64,000 bases of DNA. It comes from Bostrychus sinensis. Taxonomy: Eukaryota > Chordata > Actinopteri > Gobiiformes > Eleotridae. The notes beneath the pieces are model-generated. The model had not been told where the DNA came from. It did not search any database and saw only the letters and a list, made by a program, of their open reading frames with translations. This document shows, one piece after another, positions 49,464 to 63,500 of the stretch. The DNA lies in the NCBI GenBank assembly GCA_020698575.1, contig CM036243.1, forward strand, positions 14,685,903 through 14,749,902, in the 5' to 3' direction. A program made the translations under genes and the position numbers. Position 1 is the stretch's first letter. The number at the start of each line of letters is the position of its first letter.

Positions 49464-50845
49464 TACACTGCCATAAAAAGTACTCAGCCCACTTAGCATT
49501 TTTGCTTATTGTTGCCTTACAACCAGGAACTGAAATGGATCATTGAGAGGTTTATGTCAGTCACTTTTCATTGCATGCCAACAACTACAAAGATGCAAAA
49601 TATTTTTTATTGTGAAGCAAATAAGAAATATGAGAGAAAGACAGAAAACTTAAGTGTGCAGAAGTATTCACCCCCTCCAGCTCCAAGTCTTATGAGTGTT
49701 TATGAGCTTGGTTCATAAAATCAATAGAATTTATGTTCATTCTTCATCTAAAAACCGCTCAAGCTCCTTCAAGTTGGATACATACAGCACAGTTTGAGCT
49801 GTTTTCTACAAAAATGTTCTTGTATTTAGCACATTCTTCATTCCCTCAGTTCTGGCCAAGTTGCCAGTCACTAACAATGACAAATATCCCCACAGCAGGA
49901 CACTGCCACCACCACACTTCACTTTAGAGAGGGGGCACAGTCAGGTGTTGGGTTTGTGCCACCAGTCATAGCATCTTTCATTGATGGCTAATTTTAATTG
50001 TATCTGCGTTTGAGGAGTCTCCCACATGCGTTTTGGCAAACACAAAACATGTTTTCTTATTATTTTCACCAAGCAATGGCTCTTTTCTGTCCAATCTTCC
50101 TCACAGCCCAGCTCTGTGGAGTGTATGCTTCAGAGTGGTCCTGTGGACAGATACAACAGTCTCTGCTGTGGAGCTCTGCTTACTGTTGCCTCTCTGATGA
50201 GTGCACTCAAAAATTGTGTCTAAAAAAAATTTTGAGTTTGAATGATATACTCCCCTTTCCTAATTCCTCTCCTTCGTGACGCTCTATCACAGTCTCACAC
50301 AAACCTGGAAGTATGTACACAAGCCAGGAGATATCACAATAACATAGCAGAGATGTGGAGTTTGCTTTTAATTCTTTAAAATAAAAAATAAGAATACTGT
50401 GAATAAGCTATGACTTTTGAAATAAAATAATAGCTCCTTCACATTATTCCTGATAGATTGTAGTTCTGGATAGATAAAGGATGTATTGACCAATCAGAGT
50501 GCTCCTGAGCTATGAAAGCGTGTGATTGGTTAAACTGTTCCTTCCCTCACTCTAAAACAAAAACCCTTATAATACAGCCCACAGGCGACCTCAAAGTCTC
50601 ATTATCTTTGCCAAAATAAAAGGAAAAAGAAATCAGGTTGTGCAGCTTTAAAAAGGGGGTGAATACTTCTGCACACTCATGTTTTCAGTTTTTCTGACAT
50701 ATTTCCTATTTGCTTCACAATAAAAAATATGTTGCATTTTCACAGTTGCTGTCATGTGACTGACATAAACCTCTCAATAATCCATTTAAATTCCTGGTTG
50801 TAAGGCAAAAATAAATAAAAAATTCTAACCAGGGTGAATATCAAC
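49464..50845 (-). mobile_element. Tc1/mariner-like transposon remnant, copy B, opposite orientation, with foreign insert
   Basis: Left end TACACTGCCATAAAAAGTAC then TTAGCATTTTTGC; right side TTCCTGGTTGTAAGGCAAAA. The interior is the reverse complement of copies A and C (for example CTCTGTGGAGTGTATGCTTC against TACACTCCACAGAGC). About 50220-50640 has no counterpart in A or C and looks like a later insertion or replacement. Confidence 0.7.
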
Positions 50846-51804
50846 TAGGCTTGTGTGATTATAAAACCTATAACCAGATATTGACTGACACAATATGTAA
50901 TTTACAACAGCCCAATAATAAGCCTAATTTATAACAGCCTAATCTCAAACTACTGGAAAAACAAGGGACCAAATCTCTACACTCAAGGAAAAAAGTAGCT
51001 CCACAATATGTTTATTTTCTATTTTCAAAACTCTGACAATTGTTAGGCCATGTTTTCATTGACTCTTGTCTATTTGTTGACAGTTTCTTTGTTGTGGCTT
51101 TTTTCGCTTTTTAGCACCTTCTGACCACATTCCAAATATTAAGCCCTTTTTACACAGTCCCCTCGCTATTTTTGTTTGTCACACAAACACACAATGCACG
51201 AGCACCGCACTCCTCACAGGAGGGTTCGGTCATGCTCTGTAGATTGGGTGTCCCAGGGTGATAAACAATTGATACAGAGCTCGGGTGACACAACCGATAT
51301 CTGGGGGGCAGAGGGAGAAAGGAAGGGTGAGGGGGTAGGAAAGAGAGAGTGGAACAAAGCGAAAAAGAGCAGCCAGTTACTGACACATTCAAATAGGGAG
51401 GACTCAGACTGCCTCTACTGATGAGTCATTGCATAACTTAGGAAATGGGAAGAGAGGGCAGAGAATGTATGGAGAAAAATGAAGTGTGTATGGGCAGATA
51501 GAGGAATAAAGGAGCACTGTTGTGGAAGAAGAATCCGCTTGTCCTTAACTGCACACAACGAAGACTACTACTCATTAACCTCATGTCATGTTCAACTGTC
51601 TACAGGTGGTTGTGTGCATTAATGTGTTTACCATGTAAACAGCATGACAGACTACCACTGTCAGCATTTTTTTTATCTTTATTACTTCTCCCTGGATAAG
51701 CATCTTTGTTCTGTCTTGAGTAAACAGGTGGGGCGCTCACCCAACCCCCCACCAGCATGTTCTTACAGGTGGGGGTTACATGACTGCAGGGTAGCTCCAG
51801 GTTT

Positions 51805-52160
51805 TGCTAAGTGCAATTTGAGACCTTTTTAAGACTTTTTAATGCCATTTAGAATTAAATTTAATGCCATTGTCAACAACCAAACAATAATTTAATGTAA
51901 AATATAGATTAATTTTAGATCCAGTGTTGCATAAAAAAATAGAATTTAATGATAAGATTTCTCAAAAAGTATATTGCTGACACTGTTATTATGGGGATGA
52001 TACTTTTTTAAAATGTTAATTATTTTATCAAAAATTTGACAAATTAAATCCCTGGATAAACAAAATTGAATACCTACTGATTATATTTAATACTTTTAAG
52101 GCCTTAAGTTCGACACCATCAAAATGTAATACCTTTTAAATACTTTTAAGACCTTGGGGC
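51805..52160. mobile_element. MITE-like inverted-repeat element
   Basis: Left GAGACCTTTTTAAGACTTTT; right AAATACTTTTAAGACCTT in the same sense, whose reverse complement AAGGTCTTAAAAGTATTT gives an imperfect inverted end. Repeated ATTTAATGCCAT-like words fill it. Confidence 0.4.
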
Positions 52161-52639
52161 TGCCCTGTGTATAAGCCGACACAGTTTAAAATATTTTTTT
52201 TTCTGCAGTGTGTTCAGGAAATGATTAAACTAACTTTGTTCACAAAAATGATAAGCCACTGTTTAGGATGACTCTGCAAAACTAGTTGTTGACATCTTAT
52301 AAAAAATACAGACCTGGCACGTAGGCATATTTAAGAAATATTCAGGTGAGGCTATGATCTTTGTTTTTTCATTAGCCCCAATTATCAAGACGAAATAAAT
52401 AGTATACATTTCGGTTTACTTTACTCAAATAAGTGCTAGTGCTAGCTACGTTTTGACAATGAGAGGATCACTTTCCCATCCTTTGTGGCCTACGTTTACC
52501 CCATTGCTGACAGTATCAACACGTACGAAGTCACCTGTAAAGAGGCACAATACCTGTATATGTAGACAATCTCCACCCTCAAAGTGTCCTGCTCAACCAA
52601 CCACTCCGACAGATTTTTGCCTTTGCCACTCCCTTACTT

Positions 52640-52864
52640 TCCATCTCCCAACGCCGCTGGTCCCGCCTCTCACCGCCCCGTGAAAGAGTCTGCTAGCCTG
52701 GATGTGTTCTCTGGATGTCTTCGATAACCGGGGAACAATTGAGTCTTACTAGTGCTGACTCTTGAATTTTTTACAGAACATATACACTTTAAATTCGCCT
52801 CAGGAAATTTGTTTTGGACTACGGCATTTTACTGACACCTTTGAAGAGCAATATTTAAATTAAG
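52640..52864 (+). promoter_or_regulatory. ugt8: candidate ugt8 promoter and non-coding exon 1
   Basis: A GC-box-like CCCGCCTCTCACCGCCCC near 52660-52680 precedes about 180 bases that end at 52864 in TTAAG before a strong donor GTAAGG. The next strong acceptor upstream of the ugt8 ATG is at 56137. UGT8 genes have a non-coding first exon in mammals, so this fits; it is inference. Confidence 0.45.
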
Positions 52865-55800
52865 GTAAGGTCAATACACACAGGTTCATCATTGTCAACA
52901 GGTGTAGCATAGTTAAGCTAGCGTAGAAACCCACCTATTCTAACTTTATTCTAACTTATATTACGGTTTAACACTCGGAGTTAATACTAGTGGAAATGTA
53001 ACAATTATCGTTGTTTTGTGTTTCAAGTCCGTGGTTATTCCCCAGAGAATAGTCTCAGGTGTACCAGTCGAAACCAGAAACAGGTGCAGCCGTGAGAGTG
53101 TGCGACGTGTGCGTCCCCCAAAACGCAAATGAGTAAACTCGTCAAAAGCGCAGTTTGTTTCCTGTGATGAGAACTTATTTTGGGATAGATTTTTATCCGC
53201 CTTTGAACAAGTATTGTGAGATTTTTCGGAACACTTTACTTTTTACTTTTGATCAAAACAATAGCTATAACAGTTAGTCTAGCTATTAATCAAATGTTCC
53301 AAAACATAACTACCCAGCAACTAACGATAACGTTAGTAAAAATCTAAGTTAACCTAGCGTTAAAGTTAGCTTAATTTAACTTAATACATTTTTTAACGTA
53401 GTTCTTTAATATGCTCTCTTCGTTTTTCCTATTATGCAGCTTGGTTACAAAGCGAAATTGTATTGTTTCAAGGATTTTATTTTATTTTTTACAGAATAGC
53501 TTGTTTGTTTAGTAACTACATTTAGTGCGTGAGGTGAGTGAGTAACGTTTATTAGGGAGTAAAGGCCTGAAGGGCATGTCTTTTATTTTGAATGTTTAAA
53601 CCCATGAGGATGTGCTCTTTTAGCTACTTAGCTTTTTATTTGTCTTTCCTTGCTTATATAAATGTTTGATATGGTTCTGTTTGTATTGTATATGGTAAAT
53701 CTAAATAGTCCAAGCCTGTCTGACCTGTTTTTGTGTGTTGATGGCTGTTCAGTGTAAAGAGTAAATGGATGTGCATAGTGTGAGGTTAGACTAAACAGTA
53801 ATGCTGAACCCACTATTTATCAAGTGTACTCTCTATAGCAAGTGCTTGTTATTTTGTTGTTAAAATAATGATTACTGCATTTCCAACAGTGTATGTTCAA
53901 TCAAATGCTGATTGAAGCTTTAAATGATAAGGGTATGCAAAGAGGCCATGTTGCCATTATAAACAGTCTTCTGTGTTTTCACATGCAACTGCCATTTGTG
54001 TTTTTTTTTTTTTTCAAAATCTAGCCAAGAAACAAATTCATATTTTCAGTGTTGCTTATCTGTAAAAACCTCCACCTTTTATTGCAAGAGGACAAAGTAT
54101 GAGTTTATAGATCCAACAGTGAGCACCATGTCTTTCTGTAAACTTTGAGTTTGAGTGTAAACTTTGAGAGACTCCTGCCAGGTACACAGAGGTATTTTTG
54201 TATTGTAGTTTAAATATTATAATGCAAAATGCCTTTGTGATATGGCAAACTAGTGTTTTTTTTAGATAACATATCAGTCCCCAAAGTAGATTTCCCCACA
54301 TACCTGACTGTGACCCAAAAGTTAAGGTGAACTTTGTTTCAAACCAGCACGTATGACCATTCTTTCCTTTTTCACTTGGTTCACCATGTCCAGTTTTGTA
54401 AGCACTCAGGCCCAAGCTGGCTACATTATGTTGGCAGATACAACCCTCTTTAAACAGCTTGGCCCGAAGTGACTTAACATGAGTTCCTGGAGGTTACTTC
54501 TCCTTTCTGCACAAGAGATGTGCTGAATTATTGTCTCGCTGTGTTCTGGTTTGTTTAATTTTATGTAGTAAATGTAGTAAACATTTTTTTTTTTTTACCT
54601 TTAGGAGAATAATGATGTTGATTACTTGATTATAATATGGCTGCATAAGTAAATATGTTCTCAACTATTTTACCTTATTCCTTCTATTTTATTTTGACAG
54701 TGAGATTATACTAAATTAGGGAAGTGGGTGTAAAGCCATGTGGGCAAAATTAGTAAAACGTAATAAATATGGATAATAATAGGACTGTAGAGACAGAAAC
54801 TATTTAATCATGTGTATTGTTAATATTGTTACCATCCCATCCAATCCTTAGTTGATTCCTTGCATTATTTCTTATTCTGTTAATTTAATCAGATAAATTC
54901 CCCAGCTCTCCCTCTGGGCAGCGTAACCAGACTCCATTGTTAGTAACTTTAGTCACGATGCATCACAGTTCTCAGTAGACAGTGGCTGGTTTCTATAGCT
55001 ACAGTCAACAGTCTGGCCCTAGAAGTGTTTATAATGCTATCCTTTGGACATTGCTAAACAAGATGGCGGCCACCTTTGAGTTCTACTGCAGACCACAGCT
55101 GTTTGTGAGAGCCACCACACACAGGTGGTTGATACAGTATAATTCTGTTTAGATCCTCTCGGCGGACACAATATGGATTGCAATGTCTCATTAGTTAAAG
55201 TTTAAATAAACCTTATGTTAGTTGCTATTTTACACTCACCAAAGACTATAGTAAATGTATTAGCCTTGGGTAGTAATAATGTTTATCGGAAACAGGAGAA
55301 AATCAGAAAATCACAGTGAACATACTTGGATATGGCAAACAGTTATGACACATTCATAAGCCATTGGAGATCCCATGATCTTTGTTTTAGCAATTCATAA
55401 AATGGCTAAAGCAAATTGACTAATATTATAAATTACCCTATGATTCCATCATTCATCATACTGATGTTATAACTGGTATGGTATGCGTAAATGGTTGTTA
55501 TTTGCTGCACTAAGATTTAGAAGTAGTTCACATTTCCTGATGAAGTAATGATTTATTATTAAAAAAGCACAATTTACGTATGTAAGGACGGCATGATAAA
55601 GGCTCTTTGTGTTTTTCTTTGTGAATAGACTGGCTAGAGGTTTAGAATGACGTTGATGCTGCCCACACCATGTCAGTGTTGGCTCTGCACACTGGAGAAG
55701 TGGAATTGAAATATAGAGCAAAAGGGAAAGGTTTATTAGCCAAAGGAGTCTTTGACACTAATATAACAAGACCTATTAGTCTAAAATGCTAATATTTGTA

Positions 55801-56137
55801 GAGGAAAATCCTATTGACTGACTGTGTATCTTTCAGTGAAATTGTAATATTGTTTGTTTTTGATGGAAGCTTTTATTTAATCTTCCTTTGTGGTTGTAAT
55901 AATGCAGGCGTAATACTGGAGCTCACTGTGCATATTATGCATTAAGTTACTCAGTAAATACTGGACTTGAGCAATCACTTTTTACATAAATAGTGTTTAT
56001 TTTTTGTTTTTTTATATTTAAAATGCATTGTATTGTGTAATCCTGTCTTTTGTGTACTGCCAATGCAGTCTGAAGACTGTACCACCCTGCTGTAACACAA
56101 GGCTTTATTAACGTGACTCATTTGTTTATCATTGCAG
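52865..56137. other. candidate ugt8 intron 1
   Basis: No recognisable exon or clear transposon. Several GTTAACCTAGCGTTA-like words lie near 53280-53390, close to the presumed promoter. Confidence 0.4.
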
Positions 56138-56139
56138 GC

Positions 56140-57209
56140 ATGCTTCCTTCACCTCTTCTGCTCTTCCTTGGCCTCCTCACGTGGAGTACCACCACATCCT
56201 GGGCTGGTAAAGTCATTGTGGTCCCACCCATCATGTTTGAATCTCACCTTTACATTTTTAAGACTCTAGCCACGGCTCTGCATCAAGAGGGCCATGAGAC
56301 ACATTTCCTAGTATCAGAAGGTCGAGAGGTACCGCCCTCTCCTTACTACCAATTACAGCGCTATCCAGGGATTTTTAACAGCAGCACTGCCGACAGTTTC
56401 CTTCAATCCAAAGTGAACAATATTTTCTCAGGCCGCTTGACATTTTTGGAGCTGTTTGACATTCTCGATCACTACTCTCAAAACTGTGATGCTGTAGTTG
56501 GCAGCGTTGAGGTCATGACCCGCCTCAAAGAAGCCAAGTTTGACTTGCTGCTGGTGGACCCTAATGAGATGTGTGGTTTTGTGATTGCTCACATCCTAGG
56601 TGTGCAGTATGCTGTGTTTGGAACAGGTCTGTGGTATCCTGCAGAGGCGGGTGCCCCTGCTCCACTCTCATATGTCCCAGAATTCAACTCCCTGCTGACA
56701 GACCGCATGACGTTACTCGAAAGGATTGCCAACACAGCTGTGTACCTGGTGCAGCGAATTGGAATCCAGTATATTGCACTTCCTAAATACGACCGGATTA
56801 TGAAGAAGTATGGTGTACAGCCTGAGGTGGCCATGAATGACTTAGTTCAGGGCAGTCGGCTGTGGATGCTCTGCACTGATCTGGCTCTGGAGTTCCCCAG
56901 GCCCACCCTGCCCCATGTGGTGTACATTGGGGGCATGCTCACCAAGCCCCCCAGCCCATTGCCAGAGGTCAGTACTAACACAGATGGGAATAACATACTC
57001 AATACTCAAAACAGAATTAAATAGACACTATTCATTTACAAAAGGCAAAGGACCAAACTACATTTGCATACATCATTAAGCAAATTAGGATGTGACCAGT
57101 GATGGTACTACATACTAAAATGTTTTGTTTTGTGCTTCATTTTTAAAACCCTTTTCAAACCTTAGTTTGTTTGCAAGTCAACATTTTAGTTTTTAGTAGT
57201 TGTATCAGG

Positions 57210-57304
<95 letters not shown>

Positions 57305-60300
57305 CTGGACCTAATCTCTGCTCCATATTGCTTCATTATTTGTAGACTTTTGCAAACATTTTCTTATTTTTTAGTATGCACCCATTCCTATTGTATCTTC
57401 TTTACTCATTGTTTGGCATCCCTAATTTTACCCAGACACAAAGAGAGCCTTCATAAGGACTATATGTGAGAATGGGTTTGAGTTGAATGGGTTTTGAGTA
57501 AAGAGCAGAGGGGTGTCATGGAGGGCAGAGGCGCGTGGTGATAGGGGTACATCCAGCGTTTGGACGAGGAGAGCGCAGGCCATTGGTATCTGCTGCGGGG
57601 GGTTTTGGAATGCCACTTGAGCCAATAGGGCGCATTGTGCTGCGTTGTGTGGAGGGAGTTATAATGGAAGTGGAAGGAGAACGCAGCTATTGTTCTGGCG
57701 CGGGTTCTGGGCACACTGAGGCTCTTTATGGGGTCACTGAGGCTGCGTTGTAGGGACAGTAGAGCCGCGCCACTGGGACACAGGGCCCAGTGTGCCCCTG
57801 AGGTTGTGCCGTGCCAGGGCCTGCCTTAACTGGTGCAGCTGGGCCTTTTTTCTTCCTCTCCCTATTTGTTCTTTGCCTATCAGCCTATGGGATCCATTTT
57901 ACCCGGTGGCACTCTTCACCCAATTTAAAGTAGCTTTATGTCTTGGAAGTTTGAGACGTGTTTCAAAATAGGCATGTTGTAAAATTTCCCTTTTCATATG
58001 ACACATCACACTTTATCACTGCAAGAAGCTATTTTGCTGAGTGCTTTATTAATGCCCGTGGGTCTCACTCCTGTGGTGTGTTCCCAAAAACTTGGCAACT
58101 CATAAGTACAAGTTTTCCCAGAATAAACACCAGGAGCAGATAGTCATCATGTTCCAGGTGTTTTTCATGTCCCTTTATGCCATTGCTTTTAAGGGTTGTA
58201 CACTGTAGAGTAAGTGGAACCTAGGTAGGAAGACTGTACCCTTGACATTCAAATATGACACTCTCTATGACACTGACACTCTCTACTTGTACTTGTAAAT
58301 CACAGGACATTTACAAAGTCTTAGATCTTTGAGTTCAGCTGATGAAAAATGGGAGCAAAAACAAAAGTGTTGCATTTAAATTTTTGTTCAGTGTAGTTCA
58401 AGCCAATAAACCAAACCCAATTTCAATTTCTACAATATTGTACTAAAGTAATAAAAAAGTTAAGTTTGGCTAAGCTAACTAAGGCTAAGCAAACTATTGC
58501 ATGTTCTATATGCCAGTAGTTTTGATTTTTTTCTTTCTTATCCCTCAGGATTTTGAAGAATGGGTGAATGACACAGCGGAGCATGGCTTTGTGGTGGTGT
58601 CCTTTGGAGCTGGGGTTAAGTACCTTTCCCATGACATTGCTCACAAATTGGCTGGAGCCCTGGCCAGGCTGCCACAGCGTGTTGTCTGGAGGTAAACACA
58701 CAAACATAGCCTCAAACTCCTGAGTGCCAAGACCATACTATATCAACATAAGAGATAAGGCCAAAGAGTTAAGGAAGTTTTTGTCAACTGCGAAGATAAA
58801 GACAAAAAAAAACAAGACTCTCCTCTTCATTTACCCATCTACCTACCTATAAAAAGTCTTTATTGCATGTGTCTATCTGATTATAAAATCTTTAAAAACA
58901 TTACAGGCTGGGTTGTATTTGGACCCACACGTAGCTGCCAACAAACAGCCTTCTTCAGGGCGTCGAAGAAGGCCAGTTTCCTATGCCGTTTTATACTTTA
59001 GGTAAATTAAGAGTGCCTTGGTTTTTCTTCACTTTTTTTTGCAATTTTTTTATATCACCTTATAAACATGGCTTTATTTCATATTAAGTATGCATTTTTA
59101 TAAAAGGATTGGTCATACATTTAAATTGGAGTATCCTTCAGTGTTACTGTGCTTTTGTTGTTGCTGAATAAGCACTGCTAATTGTGACTGAAATCTAATC
59201 AGATGTAATAATTTACCCAGAGTTCCACACTGGTGACCTATTAATCATGATCTGAAGGAGAAGAAAGAGGGAATGCCCCCTAATGGAGCAGAAGAATAAA
59301 GCACAACACGAGCGGTTTCTCAATATGTATACTACTGTTAATCCTTAAACCTTTATCGCTGTCTGCAACCACTGACCACATACTGTGTTTATTATCTGTT
59401 AAACATGGCCAAACTGGGTAATCTAAAGTCTAATCATCAAATCATCTAAAATATTTTTGCTGTCAGTCAGTTGGGCTGTATAGTAGAAGGTCAATAATAA
59501 TAATAATAATAATAATTCATCGAATTTATATAGCGCAATAATTCCATAACCAGGACATCAGGAAACTAGGTGTCTGACAGGACACAATGTTCCCAGCCTT
59601 ACTTATCTATAGATATTTAGGGCCCTATTTTCCGAATGACATTGGCGCTGACGGCGGAAATTTGCTATCTTGTGCAGCCCATCTACGTCTCTGCCTGTGG
59701 GACTGTGGGACGTGGTGATCTGAACATGAGGTGTGTCCATCTGAACAAGAGGCGGCCTGGTCTAACACCAGGGCGTGGTGTGGGGCAGCGAAACTGCTGT
59801 CACTAAAGCAGTTTCTTGTATTTGAAATAGGTGATTTCAATGAAGCACTGCACGTGCAGACAATCACATTAAAGTCATTAAAATAAAAGTTAGAAATATT
59901 ACAAAAAATATGGCTGAACCACTGCGCACTTGGACAGATCACAGCGATTCCATCGCCATTATTCATTTATATTTTGCGCATGGAGCAGTCCATGTGACAG
60001 AATACCTGTTTACAATCTACGCAAATCGAAGATACAACTTGCTGTCCATCGCCTCATGAACATATTTGTTTGCAATATATAACAGTTGAAAGGAGTTAAT
60101 ATGGCACCTACCTCTGGGTTACACGTGGATACAATATGAAACTCACCAGTGGCTGGTCTTTTGTGTGCATAAAAGCGTCTCCAGTACGCATTTCTTTTAG
60201 CAGCAGCAGCGCTTCAACCCGAGGTTTCCAGCACAGCTTCCCCCTCTCACCTTTCCCCTCTGCCCAAGTTCACAAATGTAGCGTAAATCCAACTGAACTT

Positions 60301-60547
60301 TTGCTTCTGTGAAGCAAAGTCCCGCTGCACTGTTCTAACCTGCGGTACAGTTCGCGCTCACTAAGACGCAGTAATTAATCACACGGTCCTTGGATGAGAG
60401 AGAGAGAGAGACAAACACATCCAATTTGCGTTAAAAAGTCACAGTTCTTTTGCTTGCTGTAAATCACAGCTGACTTATTTTGTGATTCCTCACTGTAAAT
60501 GCCCCAGGACTGCAAATAAAACTGTTGATTTTAAATCATCATCACAG

Positions 60548-60587
<40 letters not shown>

Positions 60588-63500
60588 ATGCTCTACGAAG
60601 TCTATAAAATACCACATAAATGTTTTAATTCTTAAATTGCTCATCCTCTCTTCATGTGCTGCTATTGGCCATGCCTCTCACACTGAAACGCGGCCTCTTT
60701 GAATTTTTTCCCAGCCCAAGTTCAGCCTCTTCAGACCAACGTCTAAGCCATTTAAGTAGGGACAAGATTAATCTGGACCCGCCCCCTGACGTACCTCCAT
60801 CTACACCACTGCCTCTGCCAAGATCGTCTATATATGGCCCTTAGTGTCTATCAGTTAATGTTTCAACATGTGGCTGTGCACACTGTTTGCTTGGTTGGTG
60901 AAGGCCCTAACTTGTACAAATAAATAAAACAATTGGATGTAATATGTCTGTGAAGACTCTCACTCTTCCAGGGGAATTGCATCGCAACAAAAGGCAGTCA
61001 TTTGGACTTGATTTTTAAAGTTGAAGACGTTTCACCTCTTATCCAAAAGGCTTTCTCAATTCTCTCTCAAACCTTCTCTTAACAGAAATGGTGGGCTCAG
61101 ATACAACCTTCTGTTTACAACAGTCTCCTGAAACTCAAACAAAACAAACCAGTTTCACTCAGGTCATTAACATTTGAAGGAGCTGACCAGGCTGGGCAGG
61201 GTTAACAACTCTCACTCCAGCTGAAGACAAAGGACTCCTAATGACCTGAAACCACTCAGGCTATTCATAGTCACCTGAACCAATAGAATTTAGTTTCAGG
61301 TCTAACTCCACCTTCCTAGGAGCATATAAACTAGCTCTCTTACCAGTTCAATTTCAGAATTGAGAAAGCCTCTTGAATAAGAGGTGAAGTGTCTTCAACT
61401 TTAAAAATCGAGTCCAGATGACTGCCTTTGAACCTTTTGTTGCAAATTGGATGTAATATGTATATGAGTTTAAGAGTAATTACTGTGTTTGGGCATTGGT
61501 GTTTCAAATTATACATATGTAGAATTTTAGTTTCTGTTTTATTTACATTGTTGTAATGAGGGCACTTCAAGGCAGCATGTTGAGAGATTAAAAACATTCC
61601 TGTAGACATGGTCTCTATTATGCACACACCAAATCTATTTACATGAGTTATTCAAACAAGTTAAAGGTTTAACTTAATTTTCAGTCATAAATATACATGG
61701 GCTTATACAATATCCTTATACTGCACACATCTATCAATGTAAAATTCACTTTCTTATTTTAGTTGGTTACATTAGAATGGTTGAAAAGTGCAGAAATAGG
61801 CAGTATGCACAGAAAGCTGTGGTTTAGACTACAGTTGAAAGCCTGTCTTTGTTTTGGAGAATTGTATCTTCACATCAAATAGATTGACAAGCTAAAATGT
61901 TCTATGCCAAAAAAAGTATACATCCTTAAAGTTAGATGGAAGGGAAAGATGGTTGATGCATGGAGACTACACCCAGTGAATTGTGTAATGATAATAGGCT
62001 GCATGAATGTCGGCTTTGATTGGCAGGACAGTGAATTGATGCTTTGTCAAAAGAGAAAGATGAAAGACTTGGATAGTAGGGAGGGAAAGATGGTGCTCAT
62101 ATAGAGTGACGTGCAAAAGTATTTGACCCCCTTAGCATTTTTCCTTTATTGTTGCCTTACAGCCTGGAAGTGAAATGGATCATTGGGAGGTTTCTGTCAG
62201 TCACTTTACATCACATAACAACTATGAAAATGCAAAATATGTTTTATTGTGGAGCAAATTAGAAATATGACAGAAAAACTGAAAACTTGAGTGTGCAAAA
62301 GAATCTATCCCCTTTTTGAAGAGACCCCTAAATGAGATCCGGTCTAACTCACCCTCAGAAGTCACAGAAGCAGTTAGGTAAAATCGGCGTGACTACAATT
62401 CAACTGTGATAATGCCACAAAACACAATTCAATTCATCATTACAACATGTAAAAGATAAGGAACCACACCAAAGCTGCCTATAGAAGACCATCTAAAACT
62501 CACAAACCGGGCAAGGAGTGCTTTCATCAGAGGCAACAATAAGACCAAAGGTGACCCGGAAAGATCTGCAGAGCTCCACAGCAGAGACTGTTGTATCTGT
62601 CCACAGGACCACTCTGAACCATACACTCCACAGAGCAGGGCTATGTGGAAGAATGGACAGAAGATGGCACAAACCTAGCACCTGACAGTGCCCCCTCTCT
62701 AAAGTGAAGTCTGATGATGGCAGTGTCCTGCTGTGGGGATATTTGTCATTGGTAGGGACTGGGAAACTGCTCAGAACTGAAGGACTGAAGGATTGGGTTA
62801 AATACAGGACAGTTCTTGAAGAAAACGACTCAAACTGTGCTGTACAATGCATCCAACCAGAGGAACTTGAGCTGTTTTTAGTTGAAGAATGAGCAGAAAT
62901 CCCTCTGATTTTATGAACCAAGCTCATAAACAGCCCAAACAAAAGTTGAAGCTGAAAGTCCGTCAGAAGGTGGTTCTACAGAGTACTAACTTGAGGGGGT
63001 AAAGACTTTTGCACGCTCAAGTTTTCAGTTTTTCTCTCATATTTCTAATTTGCTTCACAATAAAAAATATTTTGCATCTTCATAGTTGTCATGTGATGTA
63101 AAGTGACTGACAGAAACCTCCCAATGATCCATTTAAATATTCCAGGTTGTAAGGCAACAATAAAGGAAAAATGCTAAGAAGGGCAAATACTTTTACACGC
63201 CACTGTAATTGTATAGTGTGCAGCTGCAGCTAAGTGTTAAATCCTAAATTTGTACATAAATGACCAAAGCCAATCTTAATTGGCTTCTGTTGCCTTTTGT
63301 ATAATCTACATGATTTAAACAGGTTTTTCAGTGTGTACTTGTAAGAGTTTTATATGTGCATATGTAGTATATGAAAAAAATATACACGCATTCAAATATT
63401 TTGTAGTTCCCTATTAAAAATGCTCTTTGTATGTTGGTAATATGTTTGCTCTGACCCAAGTAGTATATATCAAGTGTACATGAGTGCAACAGTCTGTAGT

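Larger units (their letters stand above)
41171..52640. other. divergent intergenic region between spock3 and ugt8
   Basis: No conserved exon was recognised. It is dominated by transposon remnants: MITE 43939-44458, retroposon tails near 45140 and 47195, hAT 45863-46540, Tc1-like copy B and a MITE near 51805-52160. Open frames here are repeat-derived or lack motifs. Confidence 0.5.

Noticed and set aside
57200..57469. Plus-strand open frame of alternating Tyr-Ile
   Set aside because: Translation of the AT repeat.
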